Shown: positions 40,573 through 41,793 of the stretch, piece by piece | Layout: every line of letters starts with the position of its first letter | How positions within the stretch are numbered: the first letter of the stretch is position 1 | Assembly: GCA_944362695.1 (NCBI GenBank) | Contig: CALVTQ010000163.1 | Span: 1 to 41,793 of the forward strand | From: an uncultured Clostridia bacterium | Lineage (GTDB): Bacteria > Bacillota > Clostridia > Christensenellales > Aristaeellaceae | Length of the DNA: 41,793 nt | Direction: 5' to 3' | Program-made: the position numbers and the translations under genes | The notes under the pieces: generated by a model | The model's database searches: none | Told to the model about the DNA's origin: nothing | Seen by the model: the letters and a program-made list of their open reading frames with translations, nothing else

Positions 40573-41793
40573 TTACCGCCGCCTGCCGCGCCCGGAACCG
40601 CCTCCGGCCCGCCCGTTCGAGGCGATTGAATCGAGCGTCACGCTCTGGCTCGCGCCGCCCGCCTCGACGGTCACCGTCTGCCCGACGGCCAGCGCGGGAC
40701 AGCTGAACACCACGCTCTGCGCGTCCTTGACCGCCGTGTGCTCGATGAGCACATTCCCGCTTTCGTCAAGAATCCGCAGCACGCCGCCCGCGCGCAGCGT
40801 CTGTCCCAGCGTGAGCATGAAGCTCGCCTGCGCCGAACTTTGGTCGAACCCCTCGGCCATGCCCACCGCGCCGAGCGCGAGCACCGTCCCGCCCGACACG
40901 CTGCATGCCCCGCCGGATTCCGAGCCGGAGTCGATCGCGCCGTTGCCGCTATTCGTCGGACCGTTCACAATCACGACGCCGCCCTCGATATACAAATCGC
41001 CGTTGCTGTCGATGCCATCGCCCTGCGCATCGACCGTCAGCGTGCCGCCGGAAATCCACAGCTCGCACAGCTCCATATCGCTTTCTTCGCTCTGCATCCG
41101 CCAACGCCCAAAGCCCATATCGCCGCCGTCGCCGCTGGCGTTGAGGCCGTCGTCGTCCGCCGTGACGCGCACATCGCCGCCCGTTATCACGATTGACCAA
41201 CCCTCCAGCCCCTCATAGCTCTCCGCGACCGTCACATCGCCGCCGCTGATGGTGAGCACCGCGTCGCTGTGCACGCCGTCGTCGCCACTTTTGAGCGTTA
41301 GCACGCCGCCGCCGATGATGATGTCGCCCGCTGCATGCAGCGCGTCGTCCTGCGCGTCGATGGTGATGCTGCCTCCGCTTATGGTCATTGCGCCGTTGCT
41401 CTTGAGGCCCTTCGCGCTCTGTTCGGTGCCGCCGATCTCCACCGCGTCGGGCATATCCGCAAACGCCGTCCCGTCTTCGCCATTCCCGGAAACATCATCC
41501 GGCGGTGTCATATCGCCGGGCATCTCTCCCGCTGTCGGGTTAAAACCGCCGTCGGGCGGTGTCATATCGTTCTGCGCATCGCCAGTCATCGGGTCAAAAC
41601 CGCCTTCCGGCGGCGTCATATCGCCGGGCATCTCTCCCGCTGTCGGGTTAAAACCGCCGTCGGGCGGCGTCATATCGTCCGGCATCATATCCCCCGCCGG
41701 CGGGTCAAAATCGCCGTCGGGCGGCGTCACCTCCCCAGGCATCTCGCCCCCTGTCGCATCAAAAGCGCCCCACGGCGGCGTCGTGCCATGCGG
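40573..41793 (-). CDS. Cthe_2159-like carbohydrate-binding repeat protein, 5' end cut by window edge
   Basis: The reading frame stays open to the right edge (407 codons seen), so the first in-frame ATG at 41742 is internal and the true start and signal peptide lie outside. The visible N-terminal part is a low-complexity stretch of five 18-19 residue repeats such as TPPDGGFNPTAGEMPGDM. From about 40 residues after them a beta-helix-like region repeats AMTISGGSITIDAQDDALHA-type units (ISGG, DGVHSD, DGLNASGDG, DGIDSNGDLYIEGG), as in the Cthe_2159 calcium- and polysaccharide-binding family. The C-terminus is a beta domain ending in GRAGGGSGRGRRR. It is probably a surface protein binding acidic glycans. 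Confidence 0.85.
   Translation of the reverse strand, partial: PHGTTPPWGAFDATGGEMPGEVTPPDGDFDPPAGDMMPDDMTPPDGGFNPTAGEMPGDMTPPEGGFDPMTGDAQNDMTPPDGGFNPTAGEMPGDMTPPDDVSGNGEDGTAFADMPDAVEIGGTEQSAKGLKSNGAMTISGGSITIDAQDDALHAAGDIIIGGGVLTLKSGDDGVHSDAVLTISGGDVTVAESYEGLEGWSIVITGGDVRVTADDDGLNASGDGGDMGFGRWRMQSEESDMELCELWISGGTLTVDAQGDGIDSNGDLYIEGGVVIVNGPTNSGNGAIDSGSESGGACSVSGGTVLALGAVGMAEGFDQSSAQASFMLTLGQTLRAGGVLRILDESGNVLIEHTAVKDAQSVVFSCPALAVGQTVTVEAGGASQSVTLDSIASNGRAGGGSGRGRRR
41498..41793 (-). repeat. Coding tandem repeats in the Cthe_2159-like gene
   Basis: Units of 54-57 bp encode TPP(D/E)GxFxPxxGxMPxD(M/V). Two copies, around 41508-41565 and 41617-41675, are nearly identical in DNA and about 109 bp apart, pointing to recent duplication and a repeat number that may vary between strains. 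Confidence 0.75.

Noticed and set aside
1-41793. Defence system, toxin-antitoxin pair, prophage, integrated element or tRNA gene
   Set aside because: I saw no nuclease, methylase, integrase, transposase, att-like repeat or cloverleaf sequence. The NlpC/P60 gene alone does not make a prophage.

Overview
The window is a high-GC (about 60-65% by eye) stretch of bacterial chromosome. Its content points to a spore-forming or spore-descended member of the Clostridia (Bacillota): a mraZ-led dcw cluster with a PASTA-domain transpeptidase, DAP-type MurE, GerMN-domain lipoproteins, class III (Firmicutes-type) fructose-1,6-bisphosphatase, tilS-hpt-ftsH order, DegV, VanW, and good Shine-Dalgarno sites with frequent TTG/GTG starts. 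High GC suggests a Christensenellales- or Oscillospirales-like lineage, but that is inference. I recognised no tRNA, rRNA, CRISPR array, transposase or integrated phage.

Layout. (1) 1-8540, minus strand: a compact dcw operon, mraZ-ftsL-like-spoVD/pbpB-murE-mraY-murD-ftsW (ftsW runs off the left edge). rsmH and murF, usually found in this order, are absent. The mraZ promoter carries five GTG/ATG repeats spaced 10-11 bp (MraZ operator), and a near-consensus LexA box lies about 65 bp further upstream. (2) 8756-10016, minus: a zinc-ribbon protein and a calcineurin-type phosphoesterase, closed by two terminators; a secreted CAP/SCP protein diverges from them. (3) 10648-19415, minus: a probable long operon from a strong promoter at 19387-19415: ACT protein, PFL/DUF711 protein, PepF, acidic protein, bPH-like membrane protein, two GerMN-domain envelope proteins, HolA and a 71-aa protein. 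(4) 19393-22137, minus: fbp and a HAD phosphatase. (5) 22138-22569: a non-coding element of four hairpins between imperfect direct repeats. (6) 22570-30926, minus: tilS-hpt-ftsH followed by a polytopic membrane protein, a PHP phosphoesterase, a VanW/G5 protein and RidA. (7) 31018-38484, plus: marR-degV with a tandem palindromic operator, a PfkB-family kinase, then a MoxR ATPase-DUF58-transglutaminase operon behind a structured leader. (8) 38583-41793, minus: an NlpC/P60-peptidoglycan-binding protein, miaA and the 3' part of a Cthe_2159-type repeat protein that runs off the right edge.

Most genes are ordinary housekeeping or cell-envelope genes. The points worth a second look are non-coding or organisational: the MraZ operator/promoter overlap with a LexA box upstream, the two missing dcw genes, the four-hairpin element, the leader of the MoxR operon, the 16-bp tandem operator before marR, and two hairpins that each enclose the ribosome binding site of the following gene and share a loop motif.
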